A DNA stretch of 64,000 nucleotides from Caulobacter sp. S45 (GCF_009765965.1 NZ_LMUL01000014.1:1288337-1352336), one strand, 5' to 3'. Positions 27,441 through 36,714 are shown, counted from the first letter of the stretch. Program-made: numbers and translations. Notes: generated by a model from the letters alone, not told the origin.

Positions 27441-27982
27441 TGACCACCGCCCGAGCCGGATCGCGAGCGACCGTCCTGACGCGCATCGCCTTGCTCGCCG
27501 CCACCGTCGCAGCGGGATCGGCGGCGGCCCAGACCGCCATTCCCCCCACGCCCCAAGACTTCGCCATGGCGGCGGCGCAGTCGGATCAATATGAGATTCA
27601 AGCTGGCTACGTCGCGATCACCCAAAGCCAGGATTCCCGCATTCGCGCCTACGCCCAGGCCATGATCGATGATCATAACCGCACCAGCGCGGACCTCGCG
27701 AGAGCAGCGACCGCCTCGGGCCTTCCGGCGCCGCCGCCGGCGATGAGCAGCGATCAGGTGTCAATGCTAGCGGCCCTGCAAAGCCTGCGAGGCCCGGACT
27801 TCGACAAGGCCTACGTCAAACAACAGGTGCTCGCCCACCAGCAGGCGCTCACCGTGGAGCGCAGTTTTGCCGAGGCGGGCGCGGACGCAAACCTGCAGGC
27901 GGCGGCCCGTTCGACGGAGCCGGTGATCCAACATCATCTCGAGATGGCGCAGCAGATCAAGGCAGCCCTGGGCGGGTCTTAA
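27440..27982 (+). CDS. DUF4142 secreted protein (copy 1)
   Basis: 180 residues. The signal peptide ends at AAAQ near residue 31. The body is the ferritin-like four-helix DUF4142: DFAMAAAQSDQYEIQAGYVA, RAYAQAMIDDHNRTSADLAR, DKAYVKQQVLAHQQAL and a C-terminal VIQHHLEMAQQIKAAL. His/Glu-rich helices hint at metal or redox roles, but no activity is established. Translationally coupled to the SDR. A second DUF4142 gene lies at 52952-53527. Confidence 0.88.
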   Translation: MTTARAGSRATVLTRIALLAATVAAGSAAAQTAIPPTPQDFAMAAAQSDQYEIQAGYVAITQSQDSRIRAYAQAMIDDHNRTSADLARAATASGLPAPPPAMSSDQVSMLAALQSLRGPDFDKAYVKQQVLAHQQALTVERSFAEAGADANLQAAARSTEPVIQHHLEMAQQIKAALGGS

Positions 27983-28037
27983 CGCGCCGATCCGATCGTG
28001 CCGAACGACCGCCGAATCGAGCGTCGAGCCGCCGGCC

Positions 28038-28085
28038 GGGCGGTCGGGCGGTCGGGCGGTCGGGCGGTCGGGCGGCCGGGCGGCT
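28038..28085. repeat. Six tandem 8-bp units (GGGCGGTC)
   Basis: Four identical units GGGCGGTC (28038-28069) are followed by GGGCGGCC and GGGCGGCT, each one base different. The array lies just past the C-terminal end of the deleted exonuclease III copy. It could vary in copy number by slippage. Confidence 0.85.
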
Positions 28086-28099
28086 CGTCCCGACCGCCT

Positions 28100-28385
28100 C
28101 TCGCTTCCGCGTCGTCGACGGTTCCAGCATGATCCACGTCGGCGTGTGGTCGCTTGCCCCCTCCTCTCCCCTCCCGGATCGGCTCACGCCGGCGGCCGCC
28201 AAGCGATTGGCCAGGGCGGGGCTCAGCAGCAGGGGGTTGAGCCGCATGCCTTTGTCGTTGGGCCGCCGGGCAGCGAGCGCCGGGTGACCACCGGCGTCGC
28301 GCCACGACTGCGCGTCCGCCAGCCAGTCCAGTAGGTTGGCCAGTCGCTTGTTGACGTTGTCGATGTTGAAGGTCGCGATCTTCAC
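28100..28385 (-). pseudogene. Exonuclease III-like gene with a large internal deletion
   Basis: The N-terminus (MKIATFNIDNVNKRLANLLD, then WLADAQ) matches exonuclease III, but it jumps straight to the C-terminal part (RRPNDKGMRLNPLLLSPALA, then EGASDHTPTWIMLEP). About 150 residues with the catalytic core are missing in frame. The open frame then runs on through the tandem repeat to 27957. The encoded peptide cannot be a nuclease. Its start overlaps the stop of the GFA gene (28382). A longer relative is at 37425-38269. Confidence 0.82.
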
Positions 28386-28834
28386 GGGGGCGGTGGCGAC
28401 GGATCGTCTTGGTCGAGGGCCGGCGTCGGGTTGTGATCGAACTGAGGAAGGTCGAGCATGGGCAACCAGGGTTCACGCCGGATCGTCCAGCATTCGTACT
28501 TGGGGTCCAGCACACCGGGTTCGTCGAAGCTGCCAAGCGACAGCTCGACCTCTTCGCCATTATCCGCCACCACGCGGCTGCCGCAGCTGCCGCAGAACCG
28601 ATGATCATAACCCGGCGAACTCCGCCAACTCTGCCGCGGGCCAGTGATCTCCACCTGGTCGCGATCAAACACCACGTATGGGTTGAAGGCGGCGGCGTGC
28701 GCCTTTCGGCAGGTCATGCAGTGACAAAGGCCCACCCGCTTGGGCGCCCCTTTGGCCTGAAAACGAACCCGGCCACACGCACACCCTCCGATGAAGGTAA
28801 GACCTGCCGCTATGCAAGAAGCCCTATCCAGCAT
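28382..28834 (-). CDS. GFA-family (Mss4-like fold) zinc protein
   Basis: 150 residues with the GFA cysteine set: GGCACGRVRF near residue 16, LCHCMTCRKAHAAAF near 36 and the second-site FCGSCGSRVV near 80. The family includes glutathione-dependent formaldehyde-activating enzyme, but most members have no proven activity. It starts three bases after the stop of the upstream hydrolase gene, so the two are probably one transcript. Confidence 0.87.
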   Translation of the reverse strand: MLDRASCIAAGLTFIGGCACGRVRFQAKGAPKRVGLCHCMTCRKAHAAAFNPYVVFDRDQVEITGPRQSWRSSPGYDHRFCGSCGSRVVADNGEEVELSLGSFDEPGVLDPKYECWTIRREPWLPMLDLPQFDHNPTPALDQDDPSPPPP

Positions 28835-28837
28835 CAG

Positions 28838-29719
28838 TCAACTCGCCGATGCGAAGTGCTCGACCAGCCGCGCGGCGACCGCCTCCGGTGCCTCACGGGT
28901 CGGAAAATGGCCAACGCCCGGTAGCGCGATCCGCTCGAACGGGCCCGTGTACTTCTCGTGGATCGTCTCGGCCGTCTTCGGCGGATTGACCCCGTCCTCC
29001 TCGCCGTGGACATAGATCGTCGGGAGGCTAAGCGTCTTGGTCGCCTTGACCTTATCGTCGAGCCATTTGCTGGCGGGATCGGGCTCGGCCTCGTCCCAGC
29101 GCGAGCGATAGCTGTGAAGGGTCACCTCAGCCCAGTCGGGACTGTCGAAGGAAGCCGATACGCGCTCGAAGGTCGCCTCATCGAACCAGCCCGCCGGCGA
29201 CCAGGTCTCCCACATGATGCGCGCGAAGCCCTTGCGATCCTCCCGCACCGCCTGCGCGCCGCGATCCGTGGCCTGTAACCAGTGATACCACTGCAGCCGC
29301 GCGTGCCAGAACGGCGGGGTCTTCAGGCCGCCCAGCCGCGGCGGCGTCGAGAACGTCGCCATGCGCAGGGCCCGCTCAGGCCAGCCGACCGCCAGCATTT
29401 CCGCGATGTTCGCGCCCCAGTCATGCCCGGCGATCGAAAACCTCTGGACGCCCAGGCCATCCAGCATCTCGATCGCGTCGAGCGCCAGCATGGCGGTGTT
29501 GCCGCTGCGCACTGTGTCGGGCGACAGGAACCGGGTCCCGCCGAACGCTCGCGCCATCGGCGCGATCGTCCGAAACCCGGCAGTGTTGAGCACTGGACTG
29601 ATGGCGTCCCAGGTCGAAGCGTCGTCGGGCCAACCGTGGAGCAGCAGAATCACCGGCGCGTCCCGCGGTCCGTCATCGCGGTAGCTGATCTCAAGCAAGC
29701 GGGTTTTGATTGTCGGCAT
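28838..29719 (-). CDS. Alpha/beta-hydrolase, epoxide-hydrolase-like
   Basis: 293 residues. The oxyanion HGWPDDAS motif is near residue 29, the nucleophile elbow AGHDWGAN has Asp, and the C-terminal His is in GVGHFPTREAPE. The Asp nucleophile with HGWP is characteristic of soluble epoxide hydrolases and haloalkane dehalogenases; the substrate cannot be assigned. It lies 12 bases downstream of ligD in the same direction and may ride on the ligD transcript. Confidence 0.85.
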   Translation of the reverse strand: MPTIKTRLLEISYRDDGPRDAPVILLLHGWPDDASTWDAISPVLNTAGFRTIAPMARAFGGTRFLSPDTVRSGNTAMLALDAIEMLDGLGVQRFSIAGHDWGANIAEMLAVGWPERALRMATFSTPPRLGGLKTPPFWHARLQWYHWLQATDRGAQAVREDRKGFARIMWETWSPAGWFDEATFERVSASFDSPDWAEVTLHSYRSRWDEAEPDPASKWLDDKVKATKTLSLPTIYVHGEEDGVNPPKTAETIHEKYTGPFERIALPGVGHFPTREAPEAVAARLVEHFASAS

Positions 29720-29731
29720 TGGCTTTCCTCC

Positions 29732-32359
29732 TCACACCTTGCCGAGCCGCTTGATCGCGGCGGCCAGCGGCCGCTCGCCCTCGCAGTAGTCCTCCCAGGC
29801 CTTCAGCTTCTGCACCAGCGCCGGCACGGTGCGCACGGTGTAGGCGCTGGGATCGAGCCCCTTCTTCACCTGACTCCAGGTCACGGGCATGGAGACCGGA
29901 GCTCCGGGTCGCCCACGCGGGGATAGCGGCGCGACCGCCGTCGCCATGCGATCGTTACGCAGGTAGTCCAGGAAGATGCGCCCCGTGCGCTCCTTCTTGG
30001 CCATGTTGATCAGGTAGCGGTCCGGTGCCTCGGCGGCCATCACCTTGCAGACGTCGCGCGCGAACGCCTTGGCGACGGACCAGTCGATCCCCTTCGCCTT
30101 CAGCGGCGTCACCACGTGCAGGCCCTTGCCGCCCGTGGTCTTGCAGAAGCTGACCAGACCGAGTTCCTCAAGCCGATCGCGGATCTCGCGCGCGCTTTCG
30201 ATCACCACCTCGAACGCGACATCCGGCGCGGGGTCGAGGTCGAACACCAACCGGCCCGACTGCTCGAGCAGAAACGGTTCGCTGTTCCAAGGGTGCAGCT
30301 CCAACGCGCCTGTCTGGGCGGCCGCCACCAGCGCCTCCACGCGATTGAACTGAATGTAGGGCTTGCGATTCCCCCAGACCTCGACCTCGGTGATCAGCGA
30401 GGACTGACCCTTAGCGCTGTGGCGCTGGAAGAAGTTCTGCGCCCCGTTGATGCCGTCGGGCATGCGGATCATCGAGCAGGGCCGGCCCTTCACGTGGGGC
30501 AGCATCCATTCGCCGACCACCTCGTAATACTGCGCCAGCTCCAGTTTGGTGACGGGCTTGCCGTCGCCCGCGTCGGGCCAGAGCGGCTTGTCGGCATGAC
30601 TGATGGTGACGCCCAACACCGGGACGGAGCCGCGTGGGATCACGGTCTTGGTCCGAACCGTCACCGGCGCGGGCTCACTTAATTCGGTCGTCGCCGCGGG
30701 CGCCGGCGTTTCGGCCTCCACCTCCTGAGCCGGCTTGTCTTCGCGCAGGCCCTTGAACGACGCCTGCCGGATCGACCCGTCGCCGGTGAAGCCGGCGTAC
30801 TGGATCTCGGCGACCAGCTCGGGCCGCACCCAGTGAACGCCCGCGCCCTTCTTCGGCGCACCTTTGCCTTTGAACGGGTTCACATCCGTCTCGAGCGCCT
30901 TCAACCGCGGCAGGATCCGCGCGACGACATCGCGCCCGAACCCGGTGCCGATCCGACCGACGTGGACGAGCTCGCCGTCCCGATTGACGCCGGCGATCAG
31001 CGAGCGGAAGGCGTCGCCGGTCGTGGTCCAGCCGCCGATCACCACCTCATGACCCTGGCGGCACTTGGACTTGCTCCAGCTTTCGCTGCGACCAGACTGG
31101 TAGGGCGCATCGAGCCGCTTGGAGACGATGCCTTCCAGGTCCATGCGACAAGCGGATTGCAGCACCGCGTCTCCCGCGGTGATGAAATGATCGACGTAGT
31201 GGATGTTGCTCGGGGCGGTCTCGACGTGGGCCTGCAGCCGAGCCTTCCGCTCCGACAACGGCAACGGCCGCAGGTCCGCCTTGCCGGCGAACATCTGGTC
31301 GAAGACGAAGAACACGAGGTCCTTGGTCTTGGCGTCGGAGATGGCCGCCTGCAGCGCCGCGAAGTTGGGCGCTCCGGTATGGTCTAGGGCCACCACTTCG
31401 CCGTCGATGATCCCATCGCCCAGGCCCGCGCCGGCGGCGACGATTTCGGGAAACTTCGACGACCAGTCGAGGCCCTTGCGGCTCAACAAGGTCGCCTTCC
31501 CCCCGACGGTGCGAAGCTGCATCCGATAGCCGTCGAATTTGATCTCATGGGCCCAGCCCGGACCGACCGGCGGCTTGTCCAACGACTTGGTCAACTGCGG
31601 CTCGATGAAGTCCGGCAAGCTCGTGACGGTTTTGGCCTTGGCGGTTGAGGGCTTCGGCTTAGAGGGCTCGATCAAACCCGCCGGTGCGCTGTCGTCACGG
31701 TTGCTCTGCCAGACCGCGCCCGCGTCGGCGCCCTTGGCGGTCATGAAAGGCTTGGCCGCCCTCCCCTTCCCGTTGGTGATCTCGGTCATGGTCCGGCCTG
31801 ACGCGATTGATTTGTCCCCATCCGTCGGCCCAGTGACATTGCCCTCAACCGCGCCTTCGTCGCGGTGTTTGATCAGGAGCCAAGCGGTCTTCGGTTTGCC
31901 CTTGCCGTCGCCCTTCAGGCGCACGATCACCCACGAGCCGTGCATCCGCTCGCCTTCCATGACGAACTTCAGCTCACCCTTGGCTAGGGCCTGGCCGATG
32001 TTCTCTAAGCCCTTCTCCGGCGCCCAGTAGCCCCGATCCCACAGCATGACTGTGCCGCCGCCATACTGACCCTTGGGGATGGTGCCTTCGAAATCGCCGT
32101 AATCGAGCGGATGGTCCTCGACCTCCATCGCCATCCGGCGATCCTTCGGATCCAGCGACGGCGCCTTGGGCACCGCCCAGGAGCGAAAGGTCCCCCCGTA
32201 TTCGAGGCGGAGGTCGAAATGCAGGTGGCTGGCGGCGTGCTTCTGGATGACGAAGCGCAAGGCCTTAGAGGGCGTGACCTTGGCGTCCTTCCCCGACGGC
32301 TCGGCCGTCCGGGAAAAGTCGCGCATGTCCTGATACTTGGCGAGCTTTGTAGCAGCCAT
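29732..32359 (-). CDS. ligD: LigD, multifunctional NHEJ DNA ligase
   Basis: 875 residues with the full PE-LIG-POL order. The 3'-phosphoesterase domain (about 20-190) has LHFDLRLEYGGT and EDHPLDYGDFEGTIPKGQYG. The ATP-dependent ligase domain (about 250-550) has the nucleotidyl Lys motif EIKFDGYRM. The primase-polymerase domain (about 590-860) has DLDPAPDV and the GGKGLHVVTPL loop. It joins double-strand breaks with Ku. Intact, divergent from the DUF5961 and ku genes, sharing a 120-base intergenic region with them. Confidence 0.96.
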   Translation of the reverse strand: MAATKLAKYQDMRDFSRTAEPSGKDAKVTPSKALRFVIQKHAASHLHFDLRLEYGGTFRSWAVPKAPSLDPKDRRMAMEVEDHPLDYGDFEGTIPKGQYGGGTVMLWDRGYWAPEKGLENIGQALAKGELKFVMEGERMHGSWVIVRLKGDGKGKPKTAWLLIKHRDEGAVEGNVTGPTDGDKSIASGRTMTEITNGKGRAAKPFMTAKGADAGAVWQSNRDDSAPAGLIEPSKPKPSTAKAKTVTSLPDFIEPQLTKSLDKPPVGPGWAHEIKFDGYRMQLRTVGGKATLLSRKGLDWSSKFPEIVAAGAGLGDGIIDGEVVALDHTGAPNFAALQAAISDAKTKDLVFFVFDQMFAGKADLRPLPLSERKARLQAHVETAPSNIHYVDHFITAGDAVLQSACRMDLEGIVSKRLDAPYQSGRSESWSKSKCRQGHEVVIGGWTTTGDAFRSLIAGVNRDGELVHVGRIGTGFGRDVVARILPRLKALETDVNPFKGKGAPKKGAGVHWVRPELVAEIQYAGFTGDGSIRQASFKGLREDKPAQEVEAETPAPAATTELSEPAPVTVRTKTVIPRGSVPVLGVTISHADKPLWPDAGDGKPVTKLELAQYYEVVGEWMLPHVKGRPCSMIRMPDGINGAQNFFQRHSAKGQSSLITEVEVWGNRKPYIQFNRVEALVAAAQTGALELHPWNSEPFLLEQSGRLVFDLDPAPDVAFEVVIESAREIRDRLEELGLVSFCKTTGGKGLHVVTPLKAKGIDWSVAKAFARDVCKVMAAEAPDRYLINMAKKERTGRIFLDYLRNDRMATAVAPLSPRGRPGAPVSMPVTWSQVKKGLDPSAYTVRTVPALVQKLKAWEDYCEGERPLAAAIKRLGKV

Positions 32360-32482
32360 GATTTGCTCCGACTTAGGTCAAGATCATCAACGATCACCTC
32401 GGCCACACGATCCGAGCGGGGCCGTGGCCTCGAATGAATCCTTTCTTGGTCGGGCGCGTTGAGGGAGGAGGAGACCCAGGAC

Positions 32483-32725
32483 ATGACCCAAGTCGCCCGC
32501 GACACCCGCCAATTCAGCGTCCACGCCCGTCACGTGGAGAGCCATCATGCGCGGGTGCTGGAAGAGACCTCGTTCGAGGCGGCCACGGTCGCCTACGTCG
32601 AGGACTTCCATCCGCCCCTCACCGAGGATCACGAGATCAGCGTCGTCGTCCGCGATGTGGATACGGGCCACGAGCATTGCTTTCGGATCGACTTGGACTC
32701 TGGCGAGACCGCGCCCTGCGCCTAG
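32483..32725 (+). CDS. DUF5961 family protein next to ku
   Basis: 80 residues from the ATG giving MTQVARDTRQFSVHARHVES, preceded by a GAGGAGGAG ribosome site. The pattern FxVHARHVE...SFEAATVAYVEDFHPP...SVVVRDVDTGHEHCFRIDLDSG is that of DUF5961 as I recall it. Function unknown. It lies between ligD and ku, and 70 bases separate it from ku, so cotranscription and a link to the stress or repair response are reasonable guesses. Confidence 0.72.
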   Translation: MTQVARDTRQFSVHARHVESHHARVLEETSFEAATVAYVEDFHPPLTEDHEISVVVRDVDTGHEHCFRIDLDSGETAPCA

Positions 32726-32795
32726 GCCGAACGAATCGCCTGAACGACCGTTAAGTCGAGTCTGAGCGCGCCGCCCTGGCGCCGGGGACATCGAG

Positions 32796-33653
32796 ATGGC
32801 GTATCGTCCAAGCTGGCAAGGTCACCTGAAGCTTTCGCTCGTCACCTGTCCGGTGGCCCTCTACACCGCGACCAATTCCGGCGGCGACGTCCACTTCAAC
32901 CTGATCAATCCAAAGACCAATAACCGGATCAAGATGATCACCACCGATCCGGACACCGGGCCGGTCGAGCGGTCTGCTCTGGTCAAGGGCTACGAGGTCT
33001 CCAAGGGCGAATACATCCTTTTGACCGACGAGGAGATCAAGTCGGTCAAGTTGGAGAGCACCAAGACCATCGACATCGAGCGCTTCGTGCCCGGCGACGA
33101 GATCGACCGGATTTACTGGGACAATCCCTACTACCTCGCGCCGGACGGCAAGATGGCCCAAGAGGCGTTTGGCGTGATCCGCACCGCCATGGAGAAGTCC
33201 GGCCAGATCGCCCTGGCCCGCATCGTTATGGCCACGCGCGAGCGCATCCTGGCGCTGGAGCCGCGCGGCAAGGGCATCCTCGCCTATACGATCCGTTCGG
33301 ACGCCGAGGTCCGCAAGCCGGACGAGATCTTCGAGGCCATCAGCGGCGCCAAGGCGGACGCCGGGATGATCGCCATCGCCGAAAAGATCATCGAGCAGCG
33401 CGAAGGACCGTTCGACCCCTCCGCGTTCGTCGACCGTTACGAGGAAGCGTTGAAGGCGCTGATCGAAGATAAGAAGAAGGGTCACAAGCCGGCCAAGGTC
33501 GCGGATCCCGAGGACACCAACGTCGTGGACCTAATGTCGGCGCTGCGGGCCAGCTTGGCCAGCAAGGCCAAGGGCTCTGACAAGGCCGCTGCGGCCAAAG
33601 CCAAGACCACCAAGTCGGCGGCGGCCAAACCGAAAACCCGCAAGGCGAGCTGA
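32796..33653 (+). CDS. ku: Ku, NHEJ end-binding protein
   Basis: 285 residues. Classic bacterial Ku: MAYRPSWQGHLKLSLVTCPV at the N-terminus, INPKTNNRIKM, VKGYEVSKGEYILLTDEE, FVPGDEIDRIYWDNPYYLAP and RIVMATRERILALEPRGKG. A Lys/Ala-rich C-terminal tail (about 240-285) is typical of the extension that binds DNA and recruits LigD. The homodimer threads onto double-strand ends. Intact. Confidence 0.97.
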   Translation: MAYRPSWQGHLKLSLVTCPVALYTATNSGGDVHFNLINPKTNNRIKMITTDPDTGPVERSALVKGYEVSKGEYILLTDEEIKSVKLESTKTIDIERFVPGDEIDRIYWDNPYYLAPDGKMAQEAFGVIRTAMEKSGQIALARIVMATRERILALEPRGKGILAYTIRSDAEVRKPDEIFEAISGAKADAGMIAIAEKIIEQREGPFDPSAFVDRYEEALKALIEDKKKGHKPAKVADPEDTNVVDLMSALRASLASKAKGSDKAAAAKAKTTKSAAAKPKTRKAS

Positions 33654-33826
33654 GGGCTCGATCTTCGTCGCCGTCCGCCTTGAGTTTGCCGCCCCGGCCA
33701 TAATCTCAGCGCCAAAGCCTTCCCGCGAGGCCGCACGAACGATACAGAAAGCCGCGTGGGGACGAGGGTCCGGTATTTCTGAGGGCAGCGTCGAGAGGCG
33801 CACCACTATCGTTAGAACGGGTGCGT

Positions 33827-35773
33827 ATGCAAAATTCTCCACCCCGAACGCTTTCCGACCTCGCACCCTCTGATCGCTTTCAAATCCTGATCGATGCGGT
33901 CAAGGACTACGCCATCTACCTGTTGGATGCGGACGGTTACGTCGCGACCTGGAACACCGGCGCCGAACGCTTCAAGGGCTACACGGCCGACGAGATCATC
34001 GGCCAGCACTTCTCCGTCTTCTACACGGACGAAGATCGGACCATCGGGCTTCCCGCCCGGGCTTTGCAGACCGCCGCCTCCGAAGGTCGGTTCGAGGCGG
34101 AGGGCTGGCGCCTGCGCAAGGACGGCACGCGCTTCTGGACCCATGTGGTCATCGATCCTGTGATCGGCGAGGGCGGACGGGTCATCGGCTACGCCAAGGT
34201 CACTCGGGACATCACCGAGCGGCGGGTGGTGGACGAAGCGCTGGTGGCCAGCGAGCAGCGCTTTCGCCTGCTGGTCCAAGGCGTGCGCGACTACGCCATC
34301 TACATGCTCGATCCGGAAGGCCGCGTCACCAACTGGAACGCCGGTGCGCAAGCGATCAAGGGCTACACCGCCGAGGAGATCGTTGGGCAGCACTTCTCAC
34401 GCTTCTACACCGAGGAGGATCGTGCGGCCGGCATGCCGGTGCGAGCCCTCGCGACAGCCATCGCCGAAGGGAAATTCGAAGGCGAAGCCCAGCGGATTCG
34501 TAAAAATGGCGAACGCTTCTGGGCGAACGTGGTGATTGACCCGATCTACGATAACCGTGGCGAGTTGGTTGGTTTCGCCAAGGTGACCCGCGACATCACC
34601 GACCGGCGCAAGGCGCAGGAAGAGCTCGAACGCTCACGCGAAGCGCTGGCCCAGGCGCAGAAGATGGAAGCGATCGGCCGCTTGACCGGCGGGGTCGCCC
34701 ACGACTTCAATAATCTGCTGACGGTGATCCGGGCCTCGGCCGACTTCTTGCTGCGGCCAAATCTCGACGACGAAAAACGACTGCGCTACGCCCAGGCTAT
34801 CGCCGACACGGCCAAGCGCGCCACCGCCCTCACCGGACAACTCCTGGCCTTTGCGCGCCGCCAGCCGCTCAAGCCTGAGGTCTTCGACGTCGGTGCGCGC
34901 CTGCGCGGCCTCCACCAGATCATTGGAACGACCATTGGAGCGTCGGTTGCCGTCGAGATTGAGCTGGCGGAGGTCGCCCAGTTGGTCGAAGCCGACCCCA
35001 GCCAGTTCGAAACCGCCGTTCTGAACATGGTCATCAACGCCCGCGACGCCATGCCGGGCGGCGGCGCCATCACGATCCGGGCGTTCGCATCGTCGGGCGT
35101 GCCCCCAGTGCGAGGCCATGCGGCGGCCACCGGCGACTTCGTCGCCGTCGAGATCGCCGACACCGGAGCCGGGATGTCGCCCGACACCCTGACCCGCGTC
35201 TTCGAGCCCTTCTTCACCACCAAGGCCATTGATAAAGGGACGGGGCTTGGTCTTAGCCAAGTCTATGGTTTCGCCAAGCAGTCGCACGGCGAGATCGATG
35301 TGCGCAGCGAAGTGGGTGTGGGAACGGCGTTCACCCTCTATCTGCCGCGGTCCCGCGCGACGCCGGAGACACCCGAGGCCCCAGTCGGGCCGATCGACGT
35401 CGCCGTTCTGCCGGCGCGCAGGATTCTCCTGGTCGAGGACAATGAAGGCGTAGGCAACTTCGCCGCCGGCCTCCTGAGGGAGTTGGGCCAGACCGTCACC
35501 TGGGTTGGGAACGGACAGAGCGCCCTCGACGCGCTGAGCCGAAACCGCGACGCCTTCGATCTGGTGTTCTCCGACGTCGTCATGCCCGGCATGAGCGGCA
35601 TCGACCTCGGACAAGCGGTCAAAGCACGATGGCCAGACCTCGAGGTGGTCCTGACCAGCGGCTACAGCCACGTGATCGCGGAAGAGGGCACACACGGGTT
35701 TGAGCTGCTGCGGAAGCCCTACTCGATCGAGGGTTTGTTGGCGGCGTTGAAGCAAAGCCGGGCTGGCCCCTAG
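33827..35773 (+). CDS. PAS-PAS hybrid histidine kinase with C-terminal receiver
   Basis: 648 residues from the ATG giving MQNSPPRTLSD (GTG two codons earlier also possible). Two similar PAS domains in tandem (DYAIYLLDADGYVATWNTGA and DYAIYMLDPEGRVTNWNAGA) look like an internal duplication. The H-box is GGVAHDFNN with His near 292, followed by HATPase_c ([18 protein letters not shown]) and a receiver with phospho-Asp near 583 in FSDVVMPGMSG. No LOV Cys or haem motif is evident, so the signal is unknown. It follows ku in the same direction. Confidence 0.9.
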   Translation: MQNSPPRTLSDLAPSDRFQILIDAVKDYAIYLLDADGYVATWNTGAERFKGYTADEIIGQHFSVFYTDEDRTIGLPARALQTAASEGRFEAEGWRLRKDGTRFWTHVVIDPVIGEGGRVIGYAKVTRDITERRVVDEALVASEQRFRLLVQGVRDYAIYMLDPEGRVTNWNAGAQAIKGYTAEEIVGQHFSRFYTEEDRAAGMPVRALATAIAEGKFEGEAQRIRKNGERFWANVVIDPIYDNRGELVGFAKVTRDITDRRKAQEELERSREALAQAQKMEAIGRLTGGVAHDFNNLLTVIRASADFLLRPNLDDEKRLRYAQAIADTAKRATALTGQLLAFARRQPLKPEVFDVGARLRGLHQIIGTTIGASVAVEIELAEVAQLVEADPSQFETAVLNMVINARDAMPGGGAITIRAFASSGVPPVRGHAAATGDFVAVEIADTGAGMSPDTLTRVFEPFFTTKAIDKGTGLGLSQVYGFAKQSHGEIDVRSEVGVGTAFTLYLPRSRATPETPEAPVGPIDVAVLPARRILLVEDNEGVGNFAAGLLRELGQTVTWVGNGQSALDALSRNRDAFDLVFSDVVMPGMSGIDLGQAVKARWPDLEVVLTSGYSHVIAEEGTHGFELLRKPYSIEGLLAALKQSRAGP

Positions 35774-35934
35774 AGAAAGGTCAAACGGCGAGGTGCCTAC
35801 CTTGTCAGGAGCCCGTCAGGGCTGAACGGGTTGGCGCGCCATTCCCAGGCCTGTCGGTCGGCTGGATGGCTATTGGGCCCGAAGATTGAGGCCGCCATGC
35901 CGGCGGCGGCAAACCGACCCGCAAGGCGCAAGGC

Positions 35935-36480
35935 TCAATCCTCGCCGCCGGCCGACCTATAGCGCTTACGCGCTTCGACCACGTCGGCCGTGGCGGCCTT
36001 CCGGCCCGCGACATAGGCCGTTTGGGCCGCGTCACGCGCCGCATCGAGCGCATCCTGTTGAGTGCGGAACGACGCCTCCTCGCGCTTGCGGTCGCCGTCG
36101 AGCTGTCGCAGGGCGGCCTCGGCCGCATCCAAGGCGCGGCGATCGGCGGGCGGCTTGGGCGCCGCAGAGGACTTCGCCTTCGCCGTCGCCTTAGGCGCCG
36201 GCGTCTTCGGCGCATCGGGCACGCTCGGCAAGCCCGTCGGCTCAACGGCGAAGGCGTCGTCGGTGCCGACAGCACGGCGCAGAGGTGTTTCGGGGTGCGC
36301 CAGCGCCGCCGCGACCGCCTTCGGATCGGTGGCGGGCTTGGCTTGCCCGTCCGCGAACAGATTTTGGCGAACGCCCCAGGCGCGCAAAGCGGCGGCCTGG
36401 CTCGGCACGGCGACGACGGTGTCGAAGAATCCGAACTGAGCCTGAAAGACCTTCAGCTTACGGGCTGAGGACTTCGCCAA
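35935..36480 (-). CDS. Ala/Lys-rich hypothetical protein
   Basis: 181 residues, TTG start giving (M)AKSSARKLKVFQAQFGFFD. The conserved N-terminus (LKVFQ..FGFFDTVVAVPSQAAALRAWGVRQNLF) resembles small proteins sometimes labelled TolA-like in related bacteria. The rest is low-complexity Ala/Pro/Lys then a coiled-coil-prone tail (ALDAAEAALRQLDGDRKREE...). No signal peptide, so the TolA label is doubtful. Last gene of a leftward series starting at the exonuclease III gene. Confidence 0.6.
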   Translation of the reverse strand: MAKSSARKLKVFQAQFGFFDTVVAVPSQAAALRAWGVRQNLFADGQAKPATDPKAVAAALAHPETPLRRAVGTDDAFAVEPTGLPSVPDAPKTPAPKATAKAKSSAAPKPPADRRALDAAEAALRQLDGDRKREEASFRTQQDALDAARDAAQTAYVAGRKAATADVVEARKRYRSAGGED

Positions 36481-36486
36481 GCTGGA

Positions 36487-36666
36487 TTACTTGGCGTGGC
36501 CGTCGCCACGGTCGCCCTGACCGGGCTTGGCTGCGTGCGTGGCCTTATGGTGCGCGTCGGACGAGAGGGACGCGCGCTCCTCGACCGAGGTCTTGATCCG
36601 GCCCTGGTCGTCGCGGCGGATGTAGCGTTTGTCGCCATTGGGGGCGATTTCTTCGCGCTTGGACAT
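36487..36666 (-). CDS. Small hydrophilic hypothetical protein (59 aa)
   Basis: The ATG follows a perfect AGGAGG at seven bases. The frame MSKREEIAPNGDKRYIRRDD...KTSVEERASLSSDAH...AAKPGQGDRGDGHAK is highly charged and lacks hydrophobic segments. Similar short proteins with N-terminal MSKRExIxPxGDxRYxRRD are common in this bacterial group. Function unknown; probably disordered and stress-linked by context. Confidence 0.7.
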   Translation of the reverse strand: MSKREEIAPNGDKRYIRRDDQGRIKTSVEERASLSSDAHHKATHAAKPGQGDRGDGHAK

Positions 36667-36714
36667 GTGTTCCTCCTATCGAAAGGGGAAGCCCGAGATG
36701 TCGCGATTGTTCCG

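Noticed and set aside
28038-28085. CRISPR-like array
   Set aside because: Units are 8 bp, contiguous and without spacers: a simple tandem repeat.
34634-35755. 373-codon frame antisense to the PAS-PAS hybrid kinase
   Set aside because: Shadow of the conserved kinase and receiver domains; composition is not protein-like.
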